64,000 nt of DNA from positions 1,452,824-1,516,823 of the forward strand of contig NZ_MSCH01000003.1 of assembly GCF_002954545.1 (NCBI RefSeq), written 5' to 3'. Positions 8,047-17,619 of the stretch are shown here, in pieces. Source of the DNA: Psychrosphaera saromensis. Lineage in GTDB: Bacteria > Pseudomonadota > Gammaproteobacteria > Enterobacterales > Alteromonadaceae. Each line of letters begins with the position of its first letter. Within the stretch, counting starts at the first letter, position 1. The translations under genes were made by a program, and so were the position numbers. The notes under the pieces are model-generated. The model was not told the DNA's origin, ran no database searches, and worked only from the letters and a program-made list of their open reading frames with translations.

Positions 8047-8772
8047 TTATTGAGTCGTATAACCACCGTCAATCACTTGCAAGCTGCCGGTTATAAACTT
8101 GGCTTTGTCACTGGCTAAGAACAAGACTAACTCAGCCACTTCTTCTGGTTGCCCCAATCTACCTAGTGGCTGTAATGCCGCTTCTTCTGCATGAACCTTT
8201 TGTTTATCAGCACCAGAACGCTCACAGTAACTGTCGATAGCTTTGTGGTACAAAGGCGTTTCAATTGTGCCAGGGCAAACTGCATTAGCTCTAATATTAA
8301 ACTGGGCATAATCCAATGCGGTGGTTTTAGCTATGGATGCTATGCCAGCTTTACTTAAGTTGTAAGCAAATGAATTGGTTTTGGCTATTAACGCTTGGTC
8401 GGAAGAGATAACAATAATAGAGCCCGCTTGGTGCTGTTTCATATTTGGCAATACAGCTTTTATTGCCGAGTAAACACCTTTGACATTAATCGCTAATACG
8501 TTATCGAGTTCTTGCTCAGAAGTATTCTCTATGTTGCCAGAAAAATGAATGCCGGCACTGGTAACTAACACATCAATTTTATGTTGTTTACCAATGGTAT
8601 TGATAACATCAGTAACGGCTTGATGATCGCGGATATCACACTTGCAAAACTCGCCATCACTTGACGGACTTAGGTCTAAGTTAAATACCTGGTAATCATT
8701 GGCTAAAAAGGTTTGAACTATGCTCTGTCCAATGCCTGAACTGCCTCCGGTGACGATACAAACGGGTTTCAT
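8047..8772 (-). CDS. SDR-family sugar or sugar-acid dehydrogenase
   Basis: 241 residues, classical short-chain dehydrogenase: cofactor loop TGGSSGIG at residues 8-15, LVTSAG in the NAG position, catalytic Ser in VISSD, and YNLSK as the YxxxK motif. Asp34-Leu35 after the second strand suggests NAD preference (inference). The C-terminus FITGSLQVIDGGYTTQ is typical. Probably oxidises a sugar or a 2-keto-3-deoxy acid in the pathway encoded at 1954-4925. A fossil of a second copy lies at 5285-5345. Confidence 0.82.
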   Translation of the reverse strand: MKPVCIVTGGSSGIGQSIVQTFLANDYQVFNLDLSPSSDGEFCKCDIRDHQAVTDVINTIGKQHKIDVLVTSAGIHFSGNIENTSEQELDNVLAINVKGVYSAIKAVLPNMKQHQAGSIIVISSDQALIAKTNSFAYNLSKAGIASIAKTTALDYAQFNIRANAVCPGTIETPLYHKAIDSYCERSGADKQKVHAEEAALQPLGRLGQPEEVAELVLFLASDKAKFITGSLQVIDGGYTTQ

Positions 8773-8842
8773 TGTTATTCCACTCTAGGTTAATGTTGTT
8801 GATGCTAGAGCTTTATTTTAGCTGCTAGTTTTAATGCTTAGT

Positions 8843-9226
8843 TTATTGCAAAGCTGGACGGCTGTCTGCCATTAGTTGGTCTAGTTTTTTTTGTGCTTTT
8901 TTCATATCTGTGATGTCTTGCGCTTCAATCATTTCGCATCCATCTCTGATCATTTCGGGAATAGAGGTTGGGTAGTATTTGCAATCGTTGGGACGGTCAA
9001 AGTAAATATCGCAAATGTACTTTTCTTCGCCTTTTAATTTAGTTAGCCAAGGGCAGATATCAAAAGGTTTACCAGTTTTAGGGTGAAACCAAGTTTTACC
9101 ATTTACTATATATTCACTGATTTCAGGGGTAAAAAATTCCCACATTTCAATTTCATCATCGGTAACCGACAAACCATCGTGACCATATTTAACACAGCAT
9201 TTACCACATTGATTACATTCTTTCAT
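8843..9226 (-). CDS. YkgJ-type cysteine-cluster protein
   Basis: 127 residues from the ATG at 9226, which has GGAG 10 nt upstream; a TTG at 9241 in the same frame overlaps that site and is less likely. The N-terminal CNQCGKCC is the CxxCxxCC signature of the YkgJ family (UPF0153), with further cysteines in FDICPW, YICDIYF, NDCKYYP and DGCEM. These probably bind a metal or Fe-S cluster. Biochemical role unknown. A degraded copy of its 3' end lies at 4983-5025. Confidence 0.8.
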   Translation of the reverse strand: MKECNQCGKCCVKYGHDGLSVTDDEIEMWEFFTPEISEYIVNGKTWFHPKTGKPFDICPWLTKLKGEEKYICDIYFDRPNDCKYYPTSIPEMIRDGCEMIEAQDITDMKKAQKKLDQLMADSRPALQ

Positions 9227-9305
9227 CTTGCGTAACTCCAAATTCTGCTGCGGTAAATATAACGCTGCGTTTTAGAATGAAAAACAGGCAGCGAACGGCA
9301 AAAAA

Positions 9306-10361
9306 TTAAAATGGCAGAGGTTTCAATACCGACAAATCTTGTTGCTCTACTACTCGTTTAAATTCATCGACCAATTTTTCTGTTTCTTCAAATACTTTAT
9401 GCCAATATTTAACACGGGTTTTTAAATCCATAGTTTCAAAATCGGTTCTATCTGGAATTTTGCCAAAAGGTAATTGGGCAATAAACTCATCAGATGGCAC
9501 TAACATTACCGTACGATCGTAACTATCGGCACTCGGAGAACGTGATAATTTTTTATCAAACCAGCCCGCTTTGGGTGCTTTATTAAAGTGCGGATATAAA
9601 ATCAGCCCACCTTTGTTAAAGCTAATATCAAAATGATAATCAATGACACCGCCATCACGGTACATGCCTTTAGGCGCACCTGCGATATCTTTTATGCCTG
9701 CCATGACCAAAGGTATAGAGCCAGATGCTAATAAAGAGTCTTTCACATTCTCTGGTGACAAATTGATATATTGAGTGTCTATGTTGTAAGGGTCTTTTAT
9801 TTCTAATATTGAGTCTTGGTGACGAAATATAAAACGTTCATATTGCAGGTTTAAATAACCTCGGTTCAGTCTATTTAAAACATAAGACTCTAATAAACCA
9901 AAACCTTGCACTAATTTATTCTCAAATGACACTAAACCATTAGCTTTACTGACAATAAAATTAGCCTTAAAAATAGGATTGTTGACTACATTCTCAATAC
10001 CACCGTCGGTGAAAACATGCTCCAGCATATCCTCAGCCATATTGGTTAAGTCGGTAGCTGTCATCTTAGTGTGAACATCAGTTTGAGAATATTGATAAGC
10101 TAGTTTGGTGATCGCTTCTACCGGATCGTCTTGGGTAAAACAGGCTATTCTAAATGCCCCAGCTGAAGAGCCAAGCATTTCTAACGGTTGATTTCTGCCT
10201 TTAAAAAACTCACCAAAAAGATATTTATCTAAACCAAATAACGCAAACCATTTAGGGCCACCACTTGCGCCTAAAAACATAGAAAAGGCTTGTTGATTTA
10301 AGCCTTGTTGCTCAATAATAGCTTTGGCTTTTTTGCCGACATAAATATCTAACACGGACAA
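9306..10361 (-). CDS. Patatin-like phospholipase
   Basis: 351 residues. The glycine-rich oxyanion segment SGGPKW (33-38), nucleophile elbow GSSAG (64-68, Ser66) and the Asp of RDGGVIDYH make the Ser-Asp dyad of the patatin family. No signal peptide or membrane segment, so probably a cytosolic or membrane-peripheral acyl hydrolase. Single gene, divergent from the ABC transporter. The natural lipid substrate is unknown. Confidence 0.82.
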   Translation of the reverse strand: MSVLDIYVGKKAKAIIEQQGLNQQAFSMFLGASGGPKWFALFGLDKYLFGEFFKGRNQPLEMLGSSAGAFRIACFTQDDPVEAITKLAYQYSQTDVHTKMTATDLTNMAEDMLEHVFTDGGIENVVNNPIFKANFIVSKANGLVSFENKLVQGFGLLESYVLNRLNRGYLNLQYERFIFRHQDSILEIKDPYNIDTQYINLSPENVKDSLLASGSIPLVMAGIKDIAGAPKGMYRDGGVIDYHFDISFNKGGLILYPHFNKAPKAGWFDKKLSRSPSADSYDRTVMLVPSDEFIAQLPFGKIPDRTDFETMDLKTRVKYWHKVFEETEKLVDEFKRVVEQQDLSVLKPLPF

Positions 10362-10513
10362 TTCCTTTTGTGAAAGCAGTTGATTTAGATGATTGGTTAT
10401 TTAACCATAAGCGAATGCCTTTTGCTCTAAAACATTGTAAATTAGGCATTAGTTTTTTTAATCTTGTTTTTATTTAATATATGAATGCAATATTGTAATT
10501 TTCAGAGGTCACT

Positions 10514-11281
10514 TTGCCAGAAAAAAACGTATCAGATCTTATTGTGTCAAACTCAGCTAAGTTAGAAGAGATCATACAATTTTCTAATGTTCGCTTTAGT
10601 TATGACAGAGGTCAAACTTTAGTATTAGACATACCTAAGTGGCAAGTTCACCGTGGTCAGCACACCTTTATCTCTGGAGTGTCAGGCTCTGGTAAATCAA
10701 CCTTGTTAAACTTGTTGTCAGGTATTACTGCTCCAGACTCGGGGGAATTATTAGTGTTAGGCCAAAGGTTAAATGATTTATCTGCGAGGGCATTAGATAG
10801 ATTTCGTGCTCAAAAAGTGGGGGTGATTTTTCAGCAGTTAAATCTAATTCCTTATTTATCTGTGTTGGATAATATTTTGTTAGCGGCGTACTTTGCCAAT
10901 AAAACACAAAAATCTAAATTGAAAACCGACCTACAACATAAAATCCAACAATTAATTGAAAAGCTAAATCTACCTATTTCTATTTTATCTAGGCAGGCAA
11001 GCGAACTTAGTGTTGGCCAACAACAAAGAGTGGCGATTGTCAGAGCTATGATCAATGAGCCTGAAATCCTTATTGCTGACGAGCCAACTTCTGCATTGGA
11101 TCAACAAAGTAAATCAGCCTTTTTAAAGCTGCTATTTGAATTAGTAAAAACAACTAACTGCACCTTATTGTTTGTTAGTCACGACCAATCATTAGTCGAG
11201 CAGTTTGATTCTGTAGTGGAAATGTCTACGTTAAATCAAATTGCAGAACAGGCAGAGAATGGGGCATTAAATGTTTATTAA
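10514..11281 (+). CDS. ABC transporter ATP-binding protein (LolD/MacB type)
   Basis: 255 residues with a TTG start preceded by AGAGG; no ATG is available before the conserved region. Walker A SGVSGSGKST, Q-loop FQQLNLIP, signature LSVGQQQR, Walker B ILIADEP and H-loop VSHD are all present, so it should be an active ATPase. It overlaps the permease gene by 11 nt, indicating translational coupling. The subfamily is that of FtsX/MacB-type systems, which move lipoproteins, peptides or act mechanically rather than importing solutes. Confidence 0.88.
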   Translation: MPEKNVSDLIVSNSAKLEEIIQFSNVRFSYDRGQTLVLDIPKWQVHRGQHTFISGVSGSGKSTLLNLLSGITAPDSGELLVLGQRLNDLSARALDRFRAQKVGVIFQQLNLIPYLSVLDNILLAAYFANKTQKSKLKTDLQHKIQQLIEKLNLPISILSRQASELSVGQQQRVAIVRAMINEPEILIADEPTSALDQQSKSAFLKLLFELVKTTNCTLLFVSHDQSLVEQFDSVVEMSTLNQIAEQAENGALNVY

Positions 11282-12530
11282 AATAGCCATTAAAAGTCTA
11301 ATAAATAGAAAAACCACCGCTTGGTTAACTATCTTATCCGTTGCAACCAGCTTGTTTGTTTTATTGGCCGTTAAACAAATATCAAGCCAAGCAAAAACCA
11401 GTTTTGGCCGTACGGTTTCAGGCGTTGATTTAATTGTAGGTGCCAGAACAGGGCAGTTGAATCTGTTATTAGCCTCAGTGTTTAGAATTGGTTACGTGAG
11501 TAACTCAGTCAGCTGGGACTCGTATCAAACGATTAAAAATCAAAAGTATGTCAAATGGGCGGTGCCAATATCATTAGGGGATTCTCATAAAGGCTATCCG
11601 GTTTTGGGCACCACAGTTCAGTATTTTGACGTGTTTAAATACGGTAATAAACAGTCGTTAGAAATAGCACAAGGCAAAGCTTTTACTCCCGATGCGTTTC
11701 AATCCGCGCAAGTGGTGTTAGGTGCTGCCGTGGCAGAAAAACTAGGCTATCAATTAGACCAAAAGCTCGTATTGTCTCATGGAGTTGGTGTCACCAGTTT
11801 TACTCATCACGACCATGTAAAATTTACCGTAGTTGGAATATTAGCGGCTACAGGTACACCGATTGATCAAACCCTACATATTAGTTTGTCAGGCATTGAA
11901 GCTATGCACTCAGACGTTGTTCCTCATCATGAAGAGCATGAAGAGCATGAAGAACATGAACACAGTGCGCATGAAAACGTGGATAAAGTCAGTGCTGTAT
12001 TAGTGGGCGTAAAAGCTAAATTTGCTACTTTGTATGTGCAAAAAGCCGTTAACGATTTTAAAAATGAACCATTAATGGCAATTATTCCAGGTGTTGCTTT
12101 AACTGAGTTATGGCAAATGATGGCAAGTATGGAAAAAGTATTATTGCTCATTTCTATCTTAGTGTTATTCGCTACCTTATTGGGTATGAGCACTATGTTA
12201 TTAGCGTCAATGCGTGAACGCAGTAGAGAAATTTCAATATTAAGAGCCTTAGGCGCCAGCCCGTTATTTATATTTTGTTTAATTGAATTGGAAGTATTGG
12301 TATTAACACTAATCAGCTTATTTGTGGCAATGGTTATGGTGTGGGGAATTGGATTAATTGCTGCGCCAGTATTATCTTCTTATTACGGCATATTTATAGA
12401 AGTGAGCTTCCTAAACCAAGACACATTATATATAGGGCTTGGAGTATTATTGATGAGTTTGCTAATGGGCTTATTACCTGCAATAAATGCGTATAAAAAT
12501 GCGCTACAAACTGGATTGTTAATTAAATGA
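11271..12530 (+). CDS. FtsX/MacB-like ABC permease with His-rich loop
   Basis: 419 residues: an N-terminal membrane helix (about 15-35), a large periplasmic domain, then three C-terminal helices (about 285-415) with the FtsX-type SMRERSREISILRALGAS. The odd part is residues 219-234, HHEEHEEHEEHEHSAHE, encoded by 9-bp tandem repeats in the periplasmic domain. This looks like a metal-binding patch. Vibrio zinc-regulated ABC clusters (zrg) contain comparable permeases, so a zinc-related role is possible, but the DUF2796 partner is not seen here. Confidence 0.85.
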   Translation: MFIKIAIKSLINRKTTAWLTILSVATSLFVLLAVKQISSQAKTSFGRTVSGVDLIVGARTGQLNLLLASVFRIGYVSNSVSWDSYQTIKNQKYVKWAVPISLGDSHKGYPVLGTTVQYFDVFKYGNKQSLEIAQGKAFTPDAFQSAQVVLGAAVAEKLGYQLDQKLVLSHGVGVTSFTHHDHVKFTVVGILAATGTPIDQTLHISLSGIEAMHSDVVPHHEEHEEHEEHEHSAHENVDKVSAVLVGVKAKFATLYVQKAVNDFKNEPLMAIIPGVALTELWQMMASMEKVLLLISILVLFATLLGMSTMLLASMRERSREISILRALGASPLFIFCLIELEVLVLTLISLFVAMVMVWGIGLIAAPVLSSYYGIFIEVSFLNQDTLYIGLGVLLMSLLMGLLPAINAYKNALQTGLLIK

Positions 12531-12590
12531 TAATGAAGTTTCATACAGCGATACTTAAAGTACTCGAAGTAAATGGTAAAAGGAAGTTAC

Positions 12591-13676
12591 ATGGTTTTAT
12601 TTGAATTCAATTATTTAGAACATAATTTTAAGCTAACAGGCTCATCGGTTTCCGGTAAAGAGCAGTTGTTGATAGATGACAAAGTAGTAGCTGAAAAATA
12701 TAATTTTAAGACAGGCTGCGTTCACGATGTTGAACATGAGTCTTTAGGACTTTTATCCTTAAGTTACAAAACACAATTGTTAGATGGCAAAATTATTTAT
12801 CAGCTAAGCCAGAATTCAGACATGGTTTACACAGGTGAAGCTGACATGTTGCCTTTTGGCAAAAATAAATCAGATGTCGAAAAAGCCGATGAAGACAAAT
12901 CAGAAGAAGAAAAGAAACCATCACATCTTGTTGGTTTCTTTGGTATTGGTTTAAAACTATTTAAAAGTGCTAAAGCAATTAAAGTGTTGTTAGCCGGCTC
13001 TGCATTGGCAGGTTGGAGTATCATCTTTAGCTGGCAGTTTGCCTTGGTATTAATTGCTGTGATCATGTTCCATGAATACGGTCATGTTTGGGCAATGAAA
13101 AAAATGGGGATGAAAACCAAAGGGTTTTACCTTATTCCTTTTGTTGGCGGTGTGGCTGTGGGTGACAAAGCAAAAACTCATTGGCAGCAAGTGTTCGTAG
13201 CTATGATGGGGCCGAGTTTTGGTCTTGTAATGAGCATCGTCTTTTATCTTATCTATTTAGCCACTGAGTCTCACTGGATAGGTTTATTAGCATCTGTCAG
13301 CGCCTTGGTTAATATATTCAATTTACTGCCTGTAATGCCGTTAGACGGTGGCCAAGTTGTAAAATCTATCGTGTTTTCTGGCCGTTCAAAATGGCAGTTT
13401 ATAAGTTTGCTCGTTATCTCTGCTGCCGCTTTTGCGTTGTCGATAAATTTGGGTTTAAGCCTGCTAAGCTTTTTTATTGTGTTAGGCGTAATTGATTTAA
13501 TATTTAGTTATGGCGAATTTAAAAATCAGACCGTAGAAGGTATGGATAAATACAGTTCAGTCTTTTCTTTAGTCTGGTATTTATTAACGGTCGTGGTGTT
13601 TGTTGGGATTATTTTTGCAATTGCCAGTTCGGGTTTACCAGGCTCAGAACTAGCGACAACGGTATTAAAATCTTAA
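12591..13676 (+). CDS. Site-2 protease, M50 family
   Basis: 361 residues from the ATG at 12591, which has AAGGAAG 5 nt upstream; a frame extension to 12573 would lack a ribosome-binding site. A soluble N-terminal part of about 125 residues with an acidic/lysine-rich linker is followed by at least five membrane helices. The zinc motif is FHEYGH (HExxH) and the third ligand lies in LPVMPLDGG. It lies 60 nt after the ABC permease and may be co-transcribed. The substrate, perhaps an anti-sigma factor or a signal-peptide remnant, is unknown. Confidence 0.82.
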   Translation: MVLFEFNYLEHNFKLTGSSVSGKEQLLIDDKVVAEKYNFKTGCVHDVEHESLGLLSLSYKTQLLDGKIIYQLSQNSDMVYTGEADMLPFGKNKSDVEKADEDKSEEEKKPSHLVGFFGIGLKLFKSAKAIKVLLAGSALAGWSIIFSWQFALVLIAVIMFHEYGHVWAMKKMGMKTKGFYLIPFVGGVAVGDKAKTHWQQVFVAMMGPSFGLVMSIVFYLIYLATESHWIGLLASVSALVNIFNLLPVMPLDGGQVVKSIVFSGRSKWQFISLLVISAAAFALSINLGLSLLSFFIVLGVIDLIFSYGEFKNQTVEGMDKYSSVFSLVWYLLTVVVFVGIIFAIASSGLPGSELATTVLKS

Positions 13677-13718
13677 CGCGTATTCATGTTTGTTAATGAA
13701 TGCTTATTAATAGATGCC

Positions 13719-13766
13719 AATTTAGAACCGTAACTCGATTTAAGTTTCGGTTCTAAATTGCCTGTT
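13719..13766. terminator. Bidirectional terminator between the protease and recJ
   Basis: Perfect 12-bp arms AATTTAGAACCG (13719-13730) and CGGTTCTAAATT (13748-13759), followed by a T run on the plus strand. Placed between two convergent genes. Confidence 0.75.
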
Positions 13767-13820
13767 TTTTTGGGTTGTCTGTTTCTCTAGGTCGCCAGCT
13801 TATTTAAATAGACGTTTGTA

Positions 13821-15560
13821 TTAAGTAACTGGCTCTAAATCTCTGATCATTAGCTGTAAGTTTGACTCGCCTCTGAACTCATTAATATCCAATTGATACA
13901 CAATATGGGCATGTTTAATATTGGGATTTGGCCAAACCGTTAAGTCAGCATTAAAGTGAATACCATCAAATACAAGTCCGTCACTGTTGGTTAGTACTAA
14001 CTTTAAATGTTTAGCGCCAACTAAACGTTGATTAATGATTTCAAACTGATCATCAAAGGTAGGCTCCGCAAATGCTTGTCCCCAAGGGCCTGCTAAATCA
14101 AGTTGCTGGCTAAATTCTTTAGTTAGGCACTCACTCGGTAATGAGCCATCCGTTAAGGTGATTTGAGTTAACGCTTCTTCACTTAAATGAGACTGCACAA
14201 CCGTGTCAAAAGCGTGTTTGAATTTGTCTAAATTGACATGTTTTATTGATAAACCTGCGGCCATGGCATGACCACCAAATTTAAGTATAAGGCCTGGGTT
14301 TTGAGTAGATACTTGGTCTAACACGTCACGAATATGCACACCTTGAATAGAGCGAGCTGAACCTTTTAATTCATATTCGCCATTGGCATCACAATCACCT
14401 TGGGCAAAAGCGATTGTCGGGCGATAGAATTTATCTTTCACACGTCCTGCAACAATACCAATAACGCCTTGGTGCCAGTTTTCTTCATAGACACAAATAC
14501 CATGCGGTAAGTTACCACTGGTAATAGAAATGGTATTAACCGCAGCTTCTGCTTCAATACGCATACCTTGTTCAATTTCTTTTCTTTCGTTGTTTAACGA
14601 GTTTAAATCCTCAGCCATATTTAAAGCTGCGCCCATATTGTCTGTTAACAAACAACGAATACCAAAGGCCATATCATCCAAACGACCGGCGGCATTTAAT
14701 CTTGGGCCAATGACAAAACCAAAGTCAGATGCTTTGGCTTTACTGGCATCTTTATTACTCAATTGCATAATGGCTTTAATACCAGAACGGCAAACACCTT
14801 TTTTAATACGGGCTAAACCTTGGTGCACCAAAATACGATTATTGCTATCTAGCGGCACTACGTCGGCAACCGTACCTAGCGCAACTAAATCTAAAAATTC
14901 GGCTAAATTAGGTTGAGGGACGTTATTTAACTCAAACCAATTAATGTCTCTAAGATGAGAGCGTAAGCCTAATAACAAATAAAATGCAACGCCAACACCG
15001 GCCAGGTTTTTACTGGCGAATTCACACTCTGGTTGGTTTGGATTAATAATCGCATCGGCATTTGGTAACTGTTTACCCGGTAAATGGTGGTCGGTAACAA
15101 TGACTTTTATTCCAGCTTGTTTGGCAAGCGCCACACCGTCTAAACAAGATATACCATTGTCCACTGTGATAATGACATCAGTACCTTGATTAATGATCTC
15201 TTGGCTTAGTTCAACGCTTAACCCGTAACCATATTCAAAACGGTTAGGGACTTTAAAACTCACATTTTTAAAACCTAATTTAGTCAGACCCAACATCATT
15301 AATGCTGTACTAGTAGCTCCATCGGCATCAAAGTCGCCAACTATGGTGATACGTTGTTGTTGGTTTAATACGTCGGTTAATACCTCAGCCGCAGTTTTAA
15401 TGCCTTTCATGGTAAATACTGGCAATAAGTCGGCAGCAGAACGTTTAATCTGCTCGCTTTTAGTTATGCCTCGGCCAGCGTATATTTTTTGAATGATAGG
15501 ATGAAATTCTGCAAGACCCGTTAGGTCGGTATTGATATCGCGGCGTTTAATATTAAGCAT
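13821..15560 (-). CDS. recJ: Single-stranded-DNA exonuclease RecJ
   Basis: 579 residues, normal for RecJ. DHH-family motifs: GDFDADGATST at 75-85, VDNGISC, VTDHHLPG, and later the DHHA1-type KFGGHAMAAGLS. It degrades single-stranded DNA 5' to 3' in recombination, mismatch and base-excision repair. It follows dsbC and xerD on the same strand, as in E. coli and most gammaproteobacteria, although a large hairpin separates it from dsbC here. Confidence 0.95.
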   Translation of the reverse strand: MLNIKRRDINTDLTGLAEFHPIIQKIYAGRGITKSEQIKRSAADLLPVFTMKGIKTAAEVLTDVLNQQQRITIVGDFDADGATSTALMMLGLTKLGFKNVSFKVPNRFEYGYGLSVELSQEIINQGTDVIITVDNGISCLDGVALAKQAGIKVIVTDHHLPGKQLPNADAIINPNQPECEFASKNLAGVGVAFYLLLGLRSHLRDINWFELNNVPQPNLAEFLDLVALGTVADVVPLDSNNRILVHQGLARIKKGVCRSGIKAIMQLSNKDASKAKASDFGFVIGPRLNAAGRLDDMAFGIRCLLTDNMGAALNMAEDLNSLNNERKEIEQGMRIEAEAAVNTISITSGNLPHGICVYEENWHQGVIGIVAGRVKDKFYRPTIAFAQGDCDANGEYELKGSARSIQGVHIRDVLDQVSTQNPGLILKFGGHAMAAGLSIKHVNLDKFKHAFDTVVQSHLSEEALTQITLTDGSLPSECLTKEFSQQLDLAGPWGQAFAEPTFDDQFEIINQRLVGAKHLKLVLTNSDGLVFDGIHFNADLTVWPNPNIKHAHIVYQLDINEFRGESNLQLMIRDLEPVT

Positions 15561-15686
15561 AGGGATATATAATTGGCTCTTTAAATTCAGAGTTAAAAGA
15601 ATGTAGTTAAAGTGTACTTAAAAAAGAGTGTAGCTAAAAAATAATGAACAGAAGGTTATAAAAGACAGTGTAAATAATACGCATAA

Positions 15687-15738
15687 AAATTATGCCGTAA
15701 TTAACCAACATTCACATGTTGTGATTACGACATAATTT
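15687..15738 (-). terminator. Large hairpin between dsbC and recJ
   Basis: Two 15-nt arms (15687-15701 and 15724-15738) pair with a single central mismatch, and the loop contains a second small stem (AACAT/ATGTT). Read on the reverse strand the structure is followed by TTTTT, so it can end the dsbC transcript. recJ would then need its own promoter within 15561-15686. Confidence 0.6.
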
Positions 15739-15793
15739 ATTGTCAGTTTCTATAAATTAGAGCTTATTAAGCCAGAGCGTATCGAGTCAGTAC

Positions 15794-16540
15794 TTACTGA
15801 GCTAATATTTTAACTAACTCACTTGGCGGTTTATAACCTGGGATCATAGAACCGTCATCAAGCACTATTGCTGGTGTACCGTTAACACCTGCTGCTTGAC
15901 CTAAATTATATTGAGCTTCAATCGGTGCGCTACATTGTGCTGATTTTACTGCGCCACCGGTTTTTGATTCAGTCATGGCTTTTTGTTGATCATCCGCACA
16001 CCAAACTGATTGAATATCATAAAAAGATTTACTATTTATGCCACCACGAGGGAAAGCTAAATATTGCACTGTAATGCCTAAGTCGTTGTACTCACTCATT
16101 TGTCCATGCAACTTACGACAATAACCACAGGTGGTATCTGTGAATACTGTGATTTTGTATTTTTCGTTTTTAGCCGGATAAACAATCATAGAGTCTTTGA
16201 AACTAGCAATACCATCAAGACGTAATTCTTGCATAGCAACTTCAGTTAAGTTGTTCATATTATTGTTTAAATCAAACAGACGCCCGGCAATAAAAAATTG
16301 TCCATCGGCAGAGATATAAAAAATACCACGGTCAGTGGCAACTTCTTTTAATCCTTTCATTTGGCTGTCTTTGATGCTGCTTGCTTGTAGACCTAAGCTA
16401 ACAAGTTTTAATTTAATCGTGGCATCTTCGTCAGCCGTTGTGGCTAATGCAAAATTAGAAATCACTAATAAGCTAGCTGCTGATAAAAATGTCGCTATTT
16501 TTGAGGTGATTGATCTTGAAGGCATAGATATTATTGACAT
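15794..16540 (-). CDS. dsbC: Periplasmic disulfide isomerase DsbC
   Basis: 248 residues from the ATG at 16540, with AGGA 6-9 nt upstream; the frame continues upstream to 16591 without a ribosome-binding site. A signal peptide ends at about NFALA. The N-terminal dimerisation domain is followed by the thioredoxin fold with CGYC at residues 138-141 and a second cysteine pair further on. It corrects wrong disulfides in the periplasm. Position between xerD and recJ supports the assignment over DsbG. Confidence 0.92.
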   Translation of the reverse strand: MSIISMPSRSITSKIATFLSAASLLVISNFALATTADEDATIKLKLVSLGLQASSIKDSQMKGLKEVATDRGIFYISADGQFFIAGRLFDLNNNMNNLTEVAMQELRLDGIASFKDSMIVYPAKNEKYKITVFTDTTCGYCRKLHGQMSEYNDLGITVQYLAFPRGGINSKSFYDIQSVWCADDQQKAMTESKTGGAVKSAQCSAPIEAQYNLGQAAGVNGTPAIVLDDGSMIPGYKPPSELVKILAQ

Positions 16541-16716
16541 AGTCATTCCTGTTTTTTGTATCGTATGTTTATCATAATTCGTATCGCACATTAATCATAT
16601 AAGTACCATACAGAAAATAAAATTTAACTTTATATGAGATTAGACCACGAATACGTAGGTTAAGTTTCATCTTATTGTTAATAAATACTTGTCAGTAAAT
16701 ACAAGAATGAAAGTAC

Positions 16717-17619
16717 TTAACCTCTAGGGTGGTGTTCCAAGTGCAGAGATTTTAACCTTTCTTTTGCCACATGAGTATATATTTGTGTCGTCGACAAGTC
16801 GCTATGGCCCAATAACATTTGTACCACTCTTAAATCTGCACCGTGATTTAGCAAGTGTGTGGCAAATGCATGACGCAATGTATGCGGTGATAAATGCACT
16901 TTAATATCAGACAACAGCGCGTAGTATTTTACTCTATGCCAAAATGCTTGGCGGGTCATCATGTTGCCACGCCTTGATGGAAACAAAACATCAGAGTCAC
17001 CAGTTAATAGCTGTGGTCGTTCAAAGCTAAGGTATTTTTGTAGCCAGTCGGCAGCAATTTCACCCATAGGTACCAGTCTTTCTTTTTGTCCTTTACCAAC
17101 CACTCGTACAATATTTTGAGTAAGACTTATGTTGTCCAAACGTAAACTAACTAATTCAGTTACGCGTAAACCTGTGGCATAAAGCAGTTCCAGCATCGCC
17201 TTGTCTCTAAATTCAATCGGAATTTCCAAATTCTGACAAGTGAGCAGGGCATTCACATCTTGTTCAGATAACACTTTGGGAATACTTTTTGGTAGTTTTG
17301 GCGCTTTGGTTAACGCGGTTGGATTATCGGTTCGTACTTGCAGTACTAATAAATATTTGAATAAACGTTTAATCGCACTAAGACAACGTGCGTTGGAACG
17401 GTGTTTAATACCTTTGTCTATTCGTTGGGCTATAAAACCTTCAATGGCCGACTCGTTACATTGCTGTAATGATAAATTTTCCGCCACTAGGTACACATTA
17501 AATTGAGTAAGGTCGTTTTTGTAGGCGGCTAACGTGTTATCACTTAATCCTTTTTCCAGCCAAAGGTGCTCTAAAAAGAGGGTGATATTAACATCGTTCT
17601 GTTGCTGTAAATCCAACAC
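16717..17619 (-). CDS. xerD: Tyrosine recombinase XerD
   Basis: 300 residues. N-terminal SAM-like core-binding domain 10-95, catalytic domain after 115. Catalytic residues visible: Arg152 (TGLRVTEL), Lys176 (VGKGQKE), His246-x-x-Arg249 (HTLRH), His272 (GHSD), Tyr281 (IYTHV). With XerC it resolves chromosome dimers at dif. Divergent fldB and downstream dsbC-recJ give the same order as in E. coli, which distinguishes it from an integron or phage integrase. Confidence 0.95.
   Translation of the reverse strand: MLDLQQQNDVNITLFLEHLWLEKGLSDNTLAAYKNDLTQFNVYLVAENLSLQQCNESAIEGFIAQRIDKGIKHRSNARCLSAIKRLFKYLLVLQVRTDNPTALTKAPKLPKSIPKVLSEQDVNALLTCQNLEIPIEFRDKAMLELLYATGLRVTELVSLRLDNISLTQNIVRVVGKGQKERLVPMGEIAADWLQKYLSFERPQLLTGDSDVLFPSRRGNMMTRQAFWHRVKYYALLSDIKVHLSPHTLRHAFATHLLNHGADLRVVQMLLGHSDLSTTQIYTHVAKERLKSLHLEHHPRG

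Noticed and set aside
16717-17619. Tyrosine recombinase as a possible integron integrase for the cassette array.
   Set aside because: Length, residues and the xerD-dsbC-recJ/fldB neighbourhood identify it as housekeeping XerD, and it lacks the extra IntI domain; it is 28 kb from the array.
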